Assembly: GCA_030581615.1 (NCBI GenBank)
Contig: JAKTTT010000039.1
Coordinates: forward strand, 149,234 to 213,233
Direction: 5' to 3'
DNA: 64,000 nucleotides
Origin: Alloascoidea africana
Lineage: Eukaryota > Ascomycota > Alloascoideomycetes > Alloascoideales > Alloascoideaceae
Both the position numbers and the translations under genes were made by a program. A model generated the notes under the pieces. It searched no databases. It saw only the letters and a program-made list of their open reading frames with translations, and was not told the origin of the DNA. Shown here piece after piece: positions 43,401 through 54,922 of this stretch (its first letter is position 1; each line of letters begins with the position of its first letter).

Positions 43401-46168
43401 GTGGGCCAATCCACGAGATGGTTGTAGTGCCTAAGCTCCTTTCACTTCAAGAGACAGGATTTGAATCGCTTCCTACTTTTACAGCGTCATTAGCTTTTGC
43501 TTCCTTTTTGCGATTTACCCTTGAATGGTCTTACCAGGAAGACTCTTCAAAAACGGAGTCAATTTTAGATCTCCTCCTTCATTTGATCCATATATCGATA
43601 ATTGAAAACGCTAGCATAGAAGGCTTGAGTTTTGCACAGGTCATGACACACTTGGACAGTTCGGATACATCTTTGATGATAATTTTATTCCAATTTCTTG
43701 AGTTTGAGAAGATGGTCCCATTCCATGCGAAGATTAGGGCGATTCTGAAAAGACTAGAAGAATTAGAAGGACCTCAAGCGTTTCAAGATATGAAAAACCT
43801 CATAGGTATTGATTATGAAAAGCTCTTGGCGACTCAAAAGCCTGAAATGGAAAATGAAGATGTAAAAGGTCGCAAAAAGCTATTTGCAAAGATGAGGAGA
43901 GAACAGATTATGGCCGACTTTAAGAAAAAACAAAACATGTTTCTTGAGATGAATAAAAGCGAAGTGGAAGAGATTGATAGCGATATCGATATGAAAGATG
44001 GCGATGAGTTAGAAAGGTGCATTTTATGCCAGATGGTGGGACGAGGAGAAGATGTGTTTGGCACTGTATGCCATATTACGGAGTCTTCTGTGTTTAGAGA
44101 GGTTCCATTTGACGACGAATATTGGTTTCTACACACTTTTGGTGGCAGCGTTAATCTGGACTCCAATATATTTGATCAAGAATACGAAACTGAAGGATCT
44201 GATAAATGGAAGCAATACGGACAACAAATGGAAAAACGACATGTGATTGGTCCTGGTTTCCCCAGGAAGAATGGCAAGAAAGCAAGCTTCCAAAGCCGGC
44301 CGGTCCTAACTACTTGCGGTCATGGAATGCACTTTTCGTGTTTTGAAGAGTACGTCAATTCCTCGAAACCCAGATCGACTCAAATAACAAGAAAAATACC
44401 GGAAGACCCCAAGCGTAATGAGTTCTTATGTCCACTGTGCAAATCACTCAATAATGTTTTCATCCCTTCTCTTTGGATTCCGAACAGTCGTAAACTTGAT
44501 GAATTTCTCAAGCCTAAAGCTACTGGAAATTGGTATGAAGCTTTGGACTTGAACTTGGAATTTTGCAAGATGCCGAAAGAAACCCAAGCGGTGGCATTCG
44601 AGAAGGCTAAAGAAAATGTCCGTAATGGGTTAATAATAGCAGGAAGACAGTCCTTAACAAGCGTCAACGAGGAAGCTTTGTTTGGAAATGGATCTTCTAG
44701 AAGCGCTACGCTGTTCGAAGTCATGAAGAATCTGGATCTCACTGTAGGCATTGTGAACTCCTCCAAAAAGAACTATTCAATAAGCAAAATTATCAATGAT
44801 TCTTCACTTTCATCTTTCATCGCTGACACAATAGATGCACTGGAAATCTCTGTTCGGGGCACGACATATACAACTTTGTTTGGATGCTTAGTACTCGATC
44901 AGGTCCCGAACCACACGATCGAGTATCTGAGAACGTTGTATGAGTACCGTTTAACATGGATAGCACTCGTTGTCTCCGGAAAGGCTACAACTGAAGGTTT
45001 TCCTTCACTTCTACAGACAAGCACCAAATCTATTCTTGATGAAAGCGTTGAATTATTGTTGGGTTTACCATCCAATTATTTCTTTGATAGGGTCTTGGAT
45101 ACAGATCAATTCCTACAGTTGGTAAAGGTTCCCTATGTCCCTGAGATGGACATGAATTTTAACACGATTTTAAGACTGCTGTTTTTGGGTGAAATTCTTC
45201 AGAGAACCACAGTTCTGATTCAACAGTTATTTAAACACAAAAGGATGAAGAATGGTCTTTCTATTACTGATCTGCCTTGTGTAACCTACCTGGAAAATTC
45301 CACTCTCAATACAACAAGCAGGTTTTTTTGTCTGTTGGGTGCTATTCTCCTTGAGAATGCTGAACCAGAAGACTATCGTTTGTTGAACGAAGGCAGCGAG
45401 TCAAGTGAGCTTATTACAAGCTTTTATACACTTATTCTCAAAGCTATTACTCCATTCTTGAGGAAAGCAGCAATTTGGAGCTATGTTCGATGTGCAGATG
45501 GTTACGATCCAAATGATAACCTTGATTATGAAGGGGTTGAGGCCGACCGTCTTTGTTCGTTCTTGAACTTGCCTTCATTATCAGAGATGCTTTCGCTCTG
45601 CTTATCTCCTGTAAGTTATGAGGGCAGACGGATTAGCGAGTTTTGTCAATACAGTAGACAAGGAAGAGGCAGTCTTTGTCTGAATATGACCTTCCGGTAT
45701 CCCGGTGTTCAACGGTTGATCCACCTGCCTGAGAGACTGGACTACTACTTTACAGAAGTGTTTTATAAAAGATATTATGGGTCCACAACAGGCATAAGTT
45801 ACGATCCTGCCATCTGTCTTTTTTGTGGGAAAACGATGCGTCTTCAACATACACCTTTGGGAAAGAAAAAAGGCGAATGCAATCTGCACTATGAGAACGA
45901 TTGTCATAATAGCTTTGGAATGTTTTTGCTTCCTAAGCATTGCGCCATAGTGCTGTTGTACCACGGTAATGGATCTTTTTACCCAATTCCGTATCTTGAC
46001 ATTCATGGTGAGATGGATGAGCAGATGAAACGAGGACACCCATTGTTTTTGAAGAAGGATAGATATGAGTATATGACCAGAACACTCTGGCTACAGCATG
46101 ATGTTCCGAATTATATATCGAGAAAGCTGGAGGGTTCAGTTGACACTGGAGGATGGGAAACACTTTAA
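40424..46168 (+). CDS. UBR1: E3 ubiquitin ligase, N-recognin, 2 exons
   Basis: Exons 40424-40782 and 40840-46168; 1895 residues (S. cerevisiae Ubr1 1950). The intron has GTAAGT, TTCTAAC and GATAG. The UBR box, which binds basic type-1 N-degrons, spans about 105-175 and is cut by the intron: YCNHQNRPCAYR..CLTCSTGPECILCHHCF..DHEGH..CDCGDEEAW. A central ClpS-like/type-2 region is not resolved by eye. The RING-H2 begins near residue 1178 (RCILCQMVG), continues with CGHGMHFSCFEEY, and ends near 1316 (CPLCKS) with a long insert. The C-terminal autoinhibitory (UAIN) part has CLFCGKTMRL and NDCHNSFGMFLL. It works with Rad6 in the Arg/N-degron pathway. Confidence 0.96.
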
Positions 46169-46336
46169 ACATAAAATATAGAGTGAAAGAATATTGTTCA
46201 TAGCATTTTGGGGCACATGTATTAATACAATTGAAAGCAATAACCTAGCGAATCAAAATGAAAATGAAAATGATTTAGAAGTGCCAAAAAAAAAAGGTTT
46301 GTCCTCTGATCTCATAGAGAAACAATATGCAAAAGC

Positions 46337-46957
46337 TTATACTAAATCTTCCTGTTCACGTTTCTGTTTCATTAAATAGTTTCTTTCCTCCATTTCATCC
46401 TTTGCATCTTTTTCCTCCTCTTGTTTTATTAATTCATCAAGATCATAATCAAAAGTGGTCACATCTACCTTATCAGTCGCATCAAACCCTTCAGGCATGC
46501 GTTCTGGGGCTCTTCCTTTTGCAGACTTTCGCAATTTCAGTTGCATTTCAGAAGAAGGTTGAAATTTCAAGGGAAGTTGATCAGCAGTGACTGTTGGCAA
46601 ATGGATATTGTGAATCTTTTCTTGAGCTTGTTCTTTTAGAGAATCGACTAATCGGTTGTGTCTCTTCCCATATCCATGTTCTACTGATTGAAGATTCGAA
46701 GCAGATGTATCTAAAGGCGTATATTGATAAAACTCTTGTGTATCACTCGTTGTTCCTGCTGCTCCAGATGTATAAGAAGTTGTACTTTCTTGTTCCTTTT
46801 CATGCCGCTTTTTCTTGTCAAGTTGACTTGTACCTGCTGTTAGTGAGGTAGGAGCAGCACCCAACTTGTATTTACCAATTCCTGAAAGTACAGGAAGTAG
46901 AAGAACAAACAGGACAGCGAGAAATAGTAATGAGAATAATATTATAGTCTCGCCCAT
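46337..46957 (-). CDS. Small single-pass membrane protein of unknown function
   Basis: 206 residues. Residues 4-27 form one strong hydrophobic segment (ILFSLLFLAVLFVLLLPVLS), probably a signal anchor. A Ser/Thr/Gly-rich stretch (35-75) follows, then a charged helical C-terminus (ELIKQEEEKDAKDEMEERNY). The segment RKSAKGRAPERMPEGFDATD looks conserved in style. Not recognised. Convergent with UBR1, 170 bp apart. Confidence 0.65.
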   Translation of the reverse strand: MGETIILFSLLFLAVLFVLLLPVLSGIGKYKLGAAPTSLTAGTSQLDKKKRHEKEQESTTSYTSGAAGTTSDTQEFYQYTPLDTSASNLQSVEHGYGKRHNRLVDSLKEQAQEKIHNIHLPTVTADQLPLKFQPSSEMQLKLRKSAKGRAPERMPEGFDATDKVDVTTFDYDLDELIKQEEEKDAKDEMEERNYLMKQKREQEDLV

Positions 46958-47226
46958 TTTTTTCTGCTTTTCACTTTGATTGTTTGGGACTGTGGATTTG
47001 TGTTGAGCACATCATATAAAGCTCCCTAATCCGGGTTACACCTCTACTAGACAATGCCATGACACTTTTGTCGTACCAAAAAACTTACGGCTATTAGACT
47101 TTTTATACCAAAATAACATTCATTGATTTAAACAACTATCGTTTACTTCATATACTTGAAAATAAAAATAAAAAATAGACTTCTTTGTATGCTAAGGGAG
47201 AGTCCCAGCTACTGCTGTTTTAAAAA

Positions 47227-48621
47227 TCAGGCAACAGAAGCACATAGAGCTGCACCTACACCCGAACCATCCTTTGCGACCATTATATTGATTCTCTTTT
47301 CACCTTCTTCTCCAATATGTTTGACAAGTTTTAGAGCATCACGAAGATTGCTTTGGAAGCTTGGGTAGTATTGGACAACACTTCCATCGACACCTATGTC
47401 CACAAGATCGTTTTGTTCAAGAGCCTTTGTCTTTATCAAGATCCCTGCTAGAGGGATTGCAGATAGGTATGCTGACCTCTTTGAGATTGCATGGGTAAGC
47501 TTTTGAATAACGAGACGCTCCTCGTAAGTGGTAGGAATATGGATGGATTGATTTAGAATGAGGTTTGTAATTCTCATATCTGTAGAGTCGTCAATCTCAA
47601 TTGTTGCCATCAAGGCTGAATCGAGAGACCAGGGTTTGAAAAACTTTTCGCCCATGTCTTCTACATTTTGAAAGATGAGATGCTCATTATACAGGTCAAC
47701 CAGAACCTGTCGTAGAATTTCACCAAGAAACATTCCACTTACTCTTTTCTCAAACATGTGGAATTTGGGATTGGGGGTAAGCTTATCAATGTTTTCATCG
47801 TATTTGGTGTTGGGCAAAACTTTCAAATCATTGTCAAAGGAGCCCCATTCGGTGTTAACAACCATCTCTTTGGTACCCTTAGGCACAGCCTTGGGGTCCA
47901 ATTTTGTTATGTTCTCAATTGGTTCGACATAGCAGCCATTGGTTCCGGTTCCAAAGATTGAGCCAATTATGGTCTTGCCATCCTCAGGTCTTGAGGAGTA
48001 GGCTCTAGACATTAATGTACCGACAGTGTCGTTAACAAGAGCAGAAACGACACATGGAACATTGCGTTTGTCCAGTTCGGTTTGGAGCAAAGCAACAACG
48101 TCCTGGTTAACAGTATCATCAATGTTGAAGCCCTTGGTCCAACGTAGAAGAGTGCCCTTTGCCAATGCAGTTTGGCTAACAGGGAAACTAAAGGTGAAGC
48201 CGAGTTTCAACTTGTTTCCCGAACGGGATTGGAAATGTTCAGCATGGTGCTTCTCGATGAAAAGGTCCACTTTCTCTGCAAAAAACTCAAAGAGCTGAGA
48301 TGAGGTTCCAATCAGTAAATCTTTTGGTACAGGGTGTTTAACATGTGTCAGATGGAAGGTGTTATCACCATTTAACGTCACAGAACAGACTCGGAAATTT
48401 GTGCCTCCAAGATCTACAGCCAGAAAGACGCCTTTTTCTTCACCTGTAGGGATGTGAGTAACAAAGCTGGGGATCATTGGCAATCCTCGTTTGTTCTCAT
48501 CAGATGCAAGACCTTCTTCAGCGAGCTCGATGAAACGGGCCACGCCCTGGTTGATAAGATCCGCAGAGACATTGAATGACTCAGCAATTTCAGAGGCCCT
48601 TGCGACAAGAGAAGACGTCAT
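47227..48621 (-). CDS. GLK1: Glucokinase
   Basis: 464 residues from ATG 48621; the frame continues upstream without need. Hexokinase-fold enzyme phosphorylating glucose with ATP at the first step of glycolysis. It matches the glucokinase branch more than HXK1/2: RGLPMIPSFVTHIPTGEEKG, the phosphate loop LGGTNFRVCSV, LGFTFSFPVSQ, WTKGF, FGTGTNGCY, EWGSFDN, KRVSGMFLGE, and the end GSGVGAALCASVA. No Mig1-binding N-terminal motif of Hxk2 type is seen, so a purely catalytic role is likely. A TATA box (TATATAAAG on the minus strand, about 48698-48709) and two AGGGG stress elements lie upstream. Confidence 0.94.
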   Translation of the reverse strand: MTSSLVARASEIAESFNVSADLINQGVARFIELAEEGLASDENKRGLPMIPSFVTHIPTGEEKGVFLAVDLGGTNFRVCSVTLNGDNTFHLTHVKHPVPKDLLIGTSSQLFEFFAEKVDLFIEKHHAEHFQSRSGNKLKLGFTFSFPVSQTALAKGTLLRWTKGFNIDDTVNQDVVALLQTELDKRNVPCVVSALVNDTVGTLMSRAYSSRPEDGKTIIGSIFGTGTNGCYVEPIENITKLDPKAVPKGTKEMVVNTEWGSFDNDLKVLPNTKYDENIDKLTPNPKFHMFEKRVSGMFLGEILRQVLVDLYNEHLIFQNVEDMGEKFFKPWSLDSALMATIEIDDSTDMRITNLILNQSIHIPTTYEERLVIQKLTHAISKRSAYLSAIPLAGILIKTKALEQNDLVDIGVDGSVVQYYPSFQSNLRDALKLVKHIGEEGEKRINIMVAKDGSGVGAALCASVA

Positions 48622-49736
48622 GGTGATAAGGAGAAAAATTGGATTGCTGGATGACAGGGGAAAGGGGAAACGAGAACAAACGGAGGGTGGAACCCAAACT
48701 TTATATATTCTACTTTTTTCCTGGGGATGGATGGGTCTGTGGGCAGGCCAGGTGCTGGTGCATTGTCCAGCATACAGGCCGCACACAAAGAGCCCCAGCC
48801 AGAACAAGACCTCCGGGGCCGTGTTTACGAGGGAGCAGGAGACGGCGACGGAGAGGAGACAGAGCATTGTGGCTGGCGACAATGGGCCACAGGAGAAGGA
48901 TATCCACACGCACTGGTGGGATTGTCTATGGACAATAATCGTCTGGGCCAGAAGCCGAAATGGCTGCCATATGGCGGCCACTGTCTGCTGCGATTGGCCC
49001 GGCGGAGCTGTTTGACTCGGCCTGGCGAGATATGGTGCTCTGGCTTGGAATTGGGGTGTTGGAGAAAGACAGCGGCCATCAGATGGCTTTTCACTCATCT
49101 TCATCTTCTTCACGCTCCAGTCCTGGACATACTGATAGCACGATATCGGCAGGCATGCCTTCAGCGAAGGTTCAGAGCGTGCTTCCTATCCAGGCCTGGG
49201 ATGAGGCACGGCTCCACGAGGCGTCCCTCTCCACAAGGCCTCCCCCGGGCATCGAGATCTTCTCCAGATCCTTCGTCTGACGGACTGCTCGCATTTTCAC
49301 ATTTACGTATTTTCGCTTCTCGATGTTTCGATTCCAGCCTGCGCCTCGTTCAGTGACACCGCTGCGGTTACCCGCCCGACTTAACCGCCACAATCGCTTA
49401 CGTGCCATCACGAACAGCTCGTTCCGAAGCCCTTCCGGCCAGCCTTAGCCCCCACGAACAGCTTTCGGACCCTTCAACGGCTACTTCCCTCGAAGCTTGT
49501 TCCCCTTTTCCGCGATTGAGAGTCCTTACTCGGTCCGACCCAAGTCATCAGATCTTAGTTTTTTATCGTCCTTTCCTAGAAATTCGCTTCTCATACAAAC
49601 AGTCAGTCAGTCAGTGCATACAAATCACACAGTATAAACCCACCCAGCCCCCTATTCCCAATCGGAAGTCATTCATCTTCCAGGTTCCCCTATTTTTTCT
49701 CTTCTGTCGTTGTTTCCTGTGTCCGGTTTGTAACGT
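48622..49736. promoter_or_regulatory. Divergent GLK1 / CRZ1 regulatory region
   Basis: 1115 bp, unusually G+C-rich for the window, with several long but unconvincing frames. Near GLK1: AGGGGAAAGGGG (about 48656-48667), two stress-response-element cores, and a TATA box. Near CRZ1: a run of GTCA units (CAGTCAGTCAGTCAGTGCA, 49601-49619) in what is probably the CRZ1 leader. The long spacing suggests complex control of CRZ1. Confidence 0.5.
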
Positions 49737-52025
49737 ATGGAACGCGGAAACAACCTCTCCAAGTATTCTCAAGACTCAGGCTATTTAAACCAGTCCACGG
49801 AACAGCGCGAAAACCATGAGCAACAGGATTCTCAGCACAATCAACAATGCACGATAGGCTATGCTGGAGATATTCCTCTCTCTTTAAACCAGCTTTCTCA
49901 GGAATCGGGGGAAACGCAACAATTTTACGAATCAGGCCCTGGCTTTGATCACAATCTTGAACACCACAACATTATGGGCGAGTTGGACAGTGGTGCTCGC
50001 AACCAAAACAATCAGGACATGCACCAGACAAGGGCTCCATATTTCAACTTTGATGTGAATGTGAACGTGAACGATCTTTCAAGTATCAAAGAAGAGCTTC
50101 TACCACCACCGCAAGATTTTCCTTCATTAGAGCCCAACTCAATGTCTCTACCGATCTCGATGGACTTTTCAAGCGCGGGGAACGACCTCCTGGTGCCTGA
50201 TATATCTTCAGGAACAGGCCGGCGGCGTTCGGGAACTCAGCTTTCGGATTCCAGCTCGATAGTGTCGGCCTCGCCGCTACATTCGGGGAGCAATTCGCCC
50301 TTGTTGTTTCCCCAGACCACGCACGATGTTTCGTCCAGCCCAGTAGTCCTCGCTGGAGAATCTTATTTTGGAGCAACGTTATTTGAAGAGCACGGGCAAC
50401 TGGAACACGTAGAAGGCAGTTTCAGTCTAAGCGCTATGCTGTCTACTTCTCAACCCCGGAGTCGCAATCGACAGGTTCCTCAGCTAAGCATAGACTCTTC
50501 AATGACCTCCCACGGATCTACAGTTGAAGGGCTGAGGCCGTTGTTTGATGATCCGGCGCCTATGAGTGATCAAGGAGTGGGATTCACACCGTTTAACAAT
50601 CGGCCAGAAGCTGTAGTTTCTTCGTACCAAGTTCCATCGCTAAACGATGGACCCCAGCAGAGTAGTAAACAGCACATGTCGGTTCCTACAATATTACTAG
50701 AAGACAACAAGACGGAGGACCTAGCACAACGAGACCCCATTCCCAGTGCGAATAACTCTCCGTTAATGGCTTTTGACTGGTCAATTGAAGCTACGGGGAG
50801 AAGATCCAGAAATTCACCTCGACATTCGCCTAGGCACTCGCCTCGACACTCGCGCCATTCGTCTGCCGGCAGCATCTCATCGCTGACATACTCGCCAGCG
50901 TACCGGGAACACCCCAGATCGCCGCGGTCGTTCTCGCCGGGAGCCCTGCCACGGCCGCGGTCGCGCTCAGGCTCGCCCTCGCGATCTCGGGGACGCGAAG
51001 CTGGAGGATCGCTTTTCGGCCGGTCGCCAAGACATTCTCGAGGAAACAGCCCCGTCGACAGCACAGCCAGGCCAAGTGTCACGGCCGCCCTGATGCCCTC
51101 GCCCTGCTCCCAGCGGCTGACACCCGGAGGCTCGCTCGGCTGCGCTGGCTCGGGTACCGCCAGCCCCATTGCGCCCGCCGCCGTGCCCTCCAGCCCCGAC
51201 CCGTCCCGGAACCAGGGCCTGCTGCGGCCCGAACCTTCGGCTGCCACAGACCACGGCTCTCCAGCTAAAAGGGTCGTGTCTGCCGGCCCCATCATGGACT
51301 CCAGCATCAGCTACAGCACCGGCGACGGCAACAGACTCAGGAGCACTTCGATGGATCGCAATTACATGTTGGAATTGGCCTCTCCCAGCGGGCCCAGCAA
51401 GCGCACCCAAAAGCACCCTTCTATCCACGCCTGTCATCTGTGTGACAAAAAATTCACCAGGGGATACAATTTACGTTCTCATTTACGAACCCACACCGAC
51501 GAGCGTCCCTTCGTGTGTAGCGTTTGCCAGAAAGCTTTTGCTCGACAGCATGATTGCAAAAGGCATGAGGAACTCCATTCGGGAAAGAAAAAATTTCAAT
51601 GCTTTGGATATCTCAACAACGGTCAACCCTGGGGTTGTGGGAAAAAGTTTGCCCGTGCAGATGCCCTTGGAAGACATTTTAGGACTGAAGCCGGTAGAGA
51701 GTGTATTAGACCTTTGCGCGAAGAGGAAGAGCGCGAGCGTTTCTTGCAAGATCAATCTCAAGGCCAATTTTACTCAATGCCTCTAACCGAGGAAGTTGCA
51801 CAGTCCCCTTCTCAACTTCTCAGTCCCGATGCTATAGCTCCGTTTTACCAGTATCCTGCAGAATCAACTAGCAGTAGTAATGATTCCTACTTCCCGGATT
51901 CATTGTACCGCCAATTCCCCATGTTGATGAACATGAAGAGTACTCGTGAGGGTATCCAAAGCAGTCCTACTTTGAGTCTTAGTGATACTGGAAATGCAAG
52001 CGATGAAGAAGGCAATTCCAGATGA
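49737..52025 (+). CDS. CRZ1: Calcineurin-responsive zinc-finger transcription factor
   Basis: 762 residues. Two C2H2 fingers lie at about residues 563-610 ([20 protein letters not shown], then [20 protein letters not shown]), followed by the Crz1-type atypical third finger with [17 protein letters not shown]. Crz1 is dephosphorylated by calcineurin upon calcium rise, enters the nucleus and binds CDRE sites. A PxIxIT-like docking motif, PQLSID, is at about 248-253 (PIISIQ in S. cerevisiae). Residues about 360-450 carry Arg-His-Ser-Pro repeats and many SP/RS sites, a likely phosphorylated serine-rich region. The coding DNA at about 50,880-51,350 is markedly G+C-rich. Confidence 0.93.
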   Translation: MERGNNLSKYSQDSGYLNQSTEQRENHEQQDSQHNQQCTIGYAGDIPLSLNQLSQESGETQQFYESGPGFDHNLEHHNIMGELDSGARNQNNQDMHQTRAPYFNFDVNVNVNDLSSIKEELLPPPQDFPSLEPNSMSLPISMDFSSAGNDLLVPDISSGTGRRRSGTQLSDSSSIVSASPLHSGSNSPLLFPQTTHDVSSSPVVLAGESYFGATLFEEHGQLEHVEGSFSLSAMLSTSQPRSRNRQVPQLSIDSSMTSHGSTVEGLRPLFDDPAPMSDQGVGFTPFNNRPEAVVSSYQVPSLNDGPQQSSKQHMSVPTILLEDNKTEDLAQRDPIPSANNSPLMAFDWSIEATGRRSRNSPRHSPRHSPRHSRHSSAGSISSLTYSPAYREHPRSPRSFSPGALPRPRSRSGSPSRSRGREAGGSLFGRSPRHSRGNSPVDSTARPSVTAALMPSPCSQRLTPGGSLGCAGSGTASPIAPAAVPSSPDPSRNQGLLRPEPSAATDHGSPAKRVVSAGPIMDSSISYSTGDGNRLRSTSMDRNYMLELASPSGPSKRTQKHPSIHACHLCDKKFTRGYNLRSHLRTHTDERPFVCSVCQKAFARQHDCKRHEELHSGKKKFQCFGYLNNGQPWGCGKKFARADALGRHFRTEAGRECIRPLREEEERERFLQDQSQGQFYSMPLTEEVAQSPSQLLSPDAIAPFYQYPAESTSSSNDSYFPDSLYRQFPMLMNMKSTREGIQSSPTLSLSDTGNASDEEGNSR

Positions 52026-52644
52026 GAACCTACATCAGTACTTCCTTACCACCAAAGTTTTATGAGCCCAGCTGTTCTTCTCTGTTTATTTGTTTGCTTT
52101 GCTTTCTTGGTTGATGTCCCAGTACAAACGCAGTATACGGCTTTTTATGATTTGACATATTCACATGTCTTGTTTACGACAAATCCAGAAAAAATGACAA
52201 AAAAAATGAAACGAAGACCTAAGCATTATACAAGGTCGGAGATGCATTCATCATTTTCATTTATCATCATCATTTTATGATCTGTTTGGTTGGCAATTTT
52301 TATTTTTATTTTTCTTTGATTTATTGATTTCGGTATAGTTCTTCATTAGCTTTGTGATTTGGCTTTACTTTTTTTTTTTCAGTTAGTTATACTGGTTCGG
52401 CATTTCCCGTCGATCCTCTTATATGGCATATCCATCTCGATCAATACAAATTTCACAACACCTTCATCAGTCTATGAAAAAAGTCTGCATGATTCATAAA
52501 ATATCCTATTACTTTTTTTATATCCTTATTCCCTTAAAAACCGCTTGTTCACCAAAAAAAAAAAAAAAAAAATTACTAGTGAAAAAAAAAATGTGAACAA
52601 ATGGCATTTGTAATAAAACTCTCGGACATGAGAGAATCAACCCT
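52026..52644. other. Convergent 3' intergenic CRZ1 / CAB2
   Basis: 619 bp, very AT-rich, with a run of 19 A at 52554-52572 and an A9 nearby. No gene; the 73-codon frame at 52062-52280 looks like 3' UTR. Confidence 0.45.
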
Positions 52645-53673
52645 TCAAGAATGGGATTTTATCCATTCATCATGTATGAGAATGATCTTGGGGACTATTA
52701 TCGATTCAATGTCCACTTTTCCAACTTCATCATCTTCTAACTTTATCACTTCCTCCTTGGGATCCTCAGTGATAAATATAACCTCTTTCTTCCTCGTTTG
52801 TAACAAGTTACCAATTACTAGTTGATGTCCATACCTCTCCAATGCAAAACGGGCTTTCTTCACGAGAATTTCCTCGTCTGTTTCGAGCTTAAAACTGATT
52901 ATCATGGCACTTGGTGCCCATTGATCCACCACCCTTCTCAGAAATTTCGGCACGGGTTCCAAGTCAACGACCAGTTTACCACTACCGCCATGCTCAACTG
53001 AAGATTGAATCTTATGTTTCGGCATTTTCGAGTGGGGGAGGAAAAAATCAGAGACTGCTGCAGCCAAATAAAGAAGAGCCCGGAGACCCACTTTCTCCAA
53101 CTGTTGGGAGATGGCACGCAGGGTGTACAAATATTGGTTGACGGTTGTGAAAGGCAGGACCAAAAGAAGGTTATTCTGTTTAGCATGTTGATATTTTCGA
53201 AGCACTTGGACCATTTCCTGTTGGTACTTAGAATCGATAACTACCGAGTTTGTCTCTTTATCCTCATGCATGTAATCCAAAAAACAATTTGTAGTATGTG
53301 AATAATGTCGGGAATACGGCAAAAGTGAAAACTCCCGATGTAGGAAGATCACAGCATACCCGTTTTCCAAAAAATACTCGGCAGAAGTCGCACCTCTAGT
53401 ACCAGCAGAAAAGTTATCAATGAATCGAACAGTGTTGTTTTCTAAAGGAACAGTGGTGCCTCCAGAAGTCACAAGCGCAATCTTCCTGACTGATTCCTTC
53501 TGGTTGTGAATCTGTATAAAGGATCGGACTTGTTCCATAAGCGAGTCTAAATATGGGGGTGGAGGTGAATGTTGAAAATAAGAGTCTTCATCGTGAATAT
53601 CGGCCGCTGGGAATTCGGGAATAGAACGGTCGACGGCGTTTTGTGGAGCCGGATCCGATGTGTGGAAAGACAT
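52645..53673 (-). CDS. CAB2: Phosphopantothenoylcysteine synthetase
   Basis: 342 residues. Second step after pantothenate kinase in coenzyme A synthesis: joins 4'-phosphopantothenate to cysteine. Eukaryotic PPCS hallmarks: LVTSGGTTVPLENNTVRFID, NFSAGTRGATSAEYFL, a nucleotide-binding LYLAAAVSDFF, and FKLETDEEIL. No CoaC decarboxylase fusion, as usual in eukaryotes. S. cerevisiae Cab2 has 365 residues. Confidence 0.93.
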   Translation of the reverse strand: MSFHTSDPAPQNAVDRSIPEFPAADIHDEDSYFQHSPPPPYLDSLMEQVRSFIQIHNQKESVRKIALVTSGGTTVPLENNTVRFIDNFSAGTRGATSAEYFLENGYAVIFLHREFSLLPYSRHYSHTTNCFLDYMHEDKETNSVVIDSKYQQEMVQVLRKYQHAKQNNLLLVLPFTTVNQYLYTLRAISQQLEKVGLRALLYLAAAVSDFFLPHSKMPKHKIQSSVEHGGSGKLVVDLEPVPKFLRRVVDQWAPSAMIISFKLETDEEILVKKARFALERYGHQLVIGNLLQTRKKEVIFITEDPKEEVIKLEDDEVGKVDIESIIVPKIILIHDEWIKSHS

Positions 53674-54118
53674 TTCACTTGTATTCTTGGCTTTTTGCTT
53701 CTCTTGTCTTGCGCTTTGCGAATAAAAGCATCCTGGCTGGACGAGCGCATTCGAGAAACGGTAATTGTTGAGTGTGTTACCCGGACTGTCGACTTCTATT
53801 ATGGGAGAAAAAAATCAACTTTTGTCCTTAGGAATAGGTTAGCAGGGTGAGGTTTAAATGTTTAGTACTTCTACTGATCAAGATCCTTGGTTAGAAGTAA
53901 TGCACAAACGTATTTGTCTAAATATTTTGGGAAATTTTGTGAGAGAGGATTTGATTTGAGGAGTAGAGTCCAAGTTTGGCCTTGAAGATTTGAAGCTAGA
54001 AATTTCGTATCATTAATTTAGATATGAATGATTAGTGTCTTGGATTTTTTTCTGCAAATCATATAGGAACACCTCTTTTTTCGGTGCTTTTTCACGCTCT
54101 TTTAAAAGAGTCTATTTT
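53674..54118. other. CAB2 promoter and start of the repeat-rich region
   Basis: 445 bp. No gene recognised. From here to the right end the DNA becomes AT-rich, with relics and LTRs. Confidence 0.4.
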
Positions 54119-54286
54119 TGTCACACGCAGCGGGAAATATTGGCCTGAACTGAGCGAAGACCTTCTGAAGGTCGGCTTAGCAATAGCATATATAAAGACC
54201 TCCATATTCCCTTATTTAGAGAAAAAGTTCAATAAGGATTTCTATACTTTGATTGTGATATTAAACTCCCTGTCAATATCATTACA
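54119..54286 (+). repeat. Solo LTR, group B
   Basis: 168 bp starting TGTCACACGCAGCGGG and ending ATTACA (TG...CA). It has the internal palindrome GACCTTCTGAAGGTC and a TATATAAAG box. It aligns over its whole length with the other three copies (61923, 62314, and 63833 inverted). No target duplication is seen. No retroelement coding sequence adjoins it. Confidence 0.8.
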
Positions 54287-54380
54287 CAAGGGTAAAGCAT
54301 GATTTTCCGAATGGTACATAAGTCAATAGCAGTCTACAACAACACCCGAAAAAAATAATTATAGATTGAGGTTGGGGAAA

Positions 54381-54765
54381 TATAGCTGCTTTTATGTGAT
54401 GATATGGGTCTCCATGCTCTGGGGCATAGTGTTACTATACGATTAAACAGCAGATAACCGATAATAGTTAGACATGGCCGTTTCTGTAGAATCATTTGTG
54501 GAAAAGAAAACACAAGTGGAAAAAGTAGAGTGCCAGTAAAACAACGACTTCAAGCAGAAGACTTAAAAATGGGTTGACAAGCCACTATATCACCGCATCA
54601 ACATGGCTCTATCGGTCTCTAAATCCAATCGAGTATCTTTGTTATTTGAAAAAGAGAGCCGGAGCGACGGCTTATATTACCGAACTTGAAAGCAGAATTG
54701 AAGAAATATGGACAAAAACATTCGATTTGGTACTTCTCAAAACTTATATTATTATTAAGAATTGA
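54381..54765 (+). pseudogene. Decayed Tc1/mariner-like transposase, C-terminal half
   Basis: With frameshifts and stops, the pieces follow the end of a Tc1/mariner transposase. MIWVSMLWGI (about 54402-54431) resembles the VMVWG block. Later FKQKT and KWVDKPLYHRI resemble the segment before the last catalytic motif. From 54600 STWLYRSLNPIEYLCYLKK corresponds to SPDLNPIE.LW..LK, where the Glu is the third catalytic residue, and ends ITELESRIEEIWTK. No terminal inverted repeats were found. Assigned by motif order only. Confidence 0.6.
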
Positions 54766-54922
54766 AGCTGTTTTACAAGTCAAGAGAATAGAACATATCT
54801 TGAAAATGATAATGCATAGCTTTTCAAATTGTATACTTTAACCCGCAACATCTTTTTCAATGCTCAAAAAAGAATTCTCTAAGTCTGTACAGAGAACTTG
54901 GAGCTTAAAAATTCTAGGTATG

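Noticed and set aside
48622-49113. N-terminal extension of the GLK1 frame by about 160 codons
   Set aside because: The family N-terminus starts at ATG 48621; the extension has no family match and overlaps the TATA box.
50570-51437. Long minus-strand frames inside CRZ1
   Set aside because: They are shadows of the G+C-rich, SP/RS-coding plus strand and show Gly/Ala/Arg composition without motifs.
52062-52280. Small gene after CRZ1 with a hydrophobic start
   Set aside because: AT-rich 3' UTR, no conserved pattern; the hydrophobic run is what T-rich DNA encodes by chance.
54574-54765. A real small gene at this open frame
   Set aside because: Its sequence fits the end of a Tc1/mariner transposase and the upstream part is full of stops.
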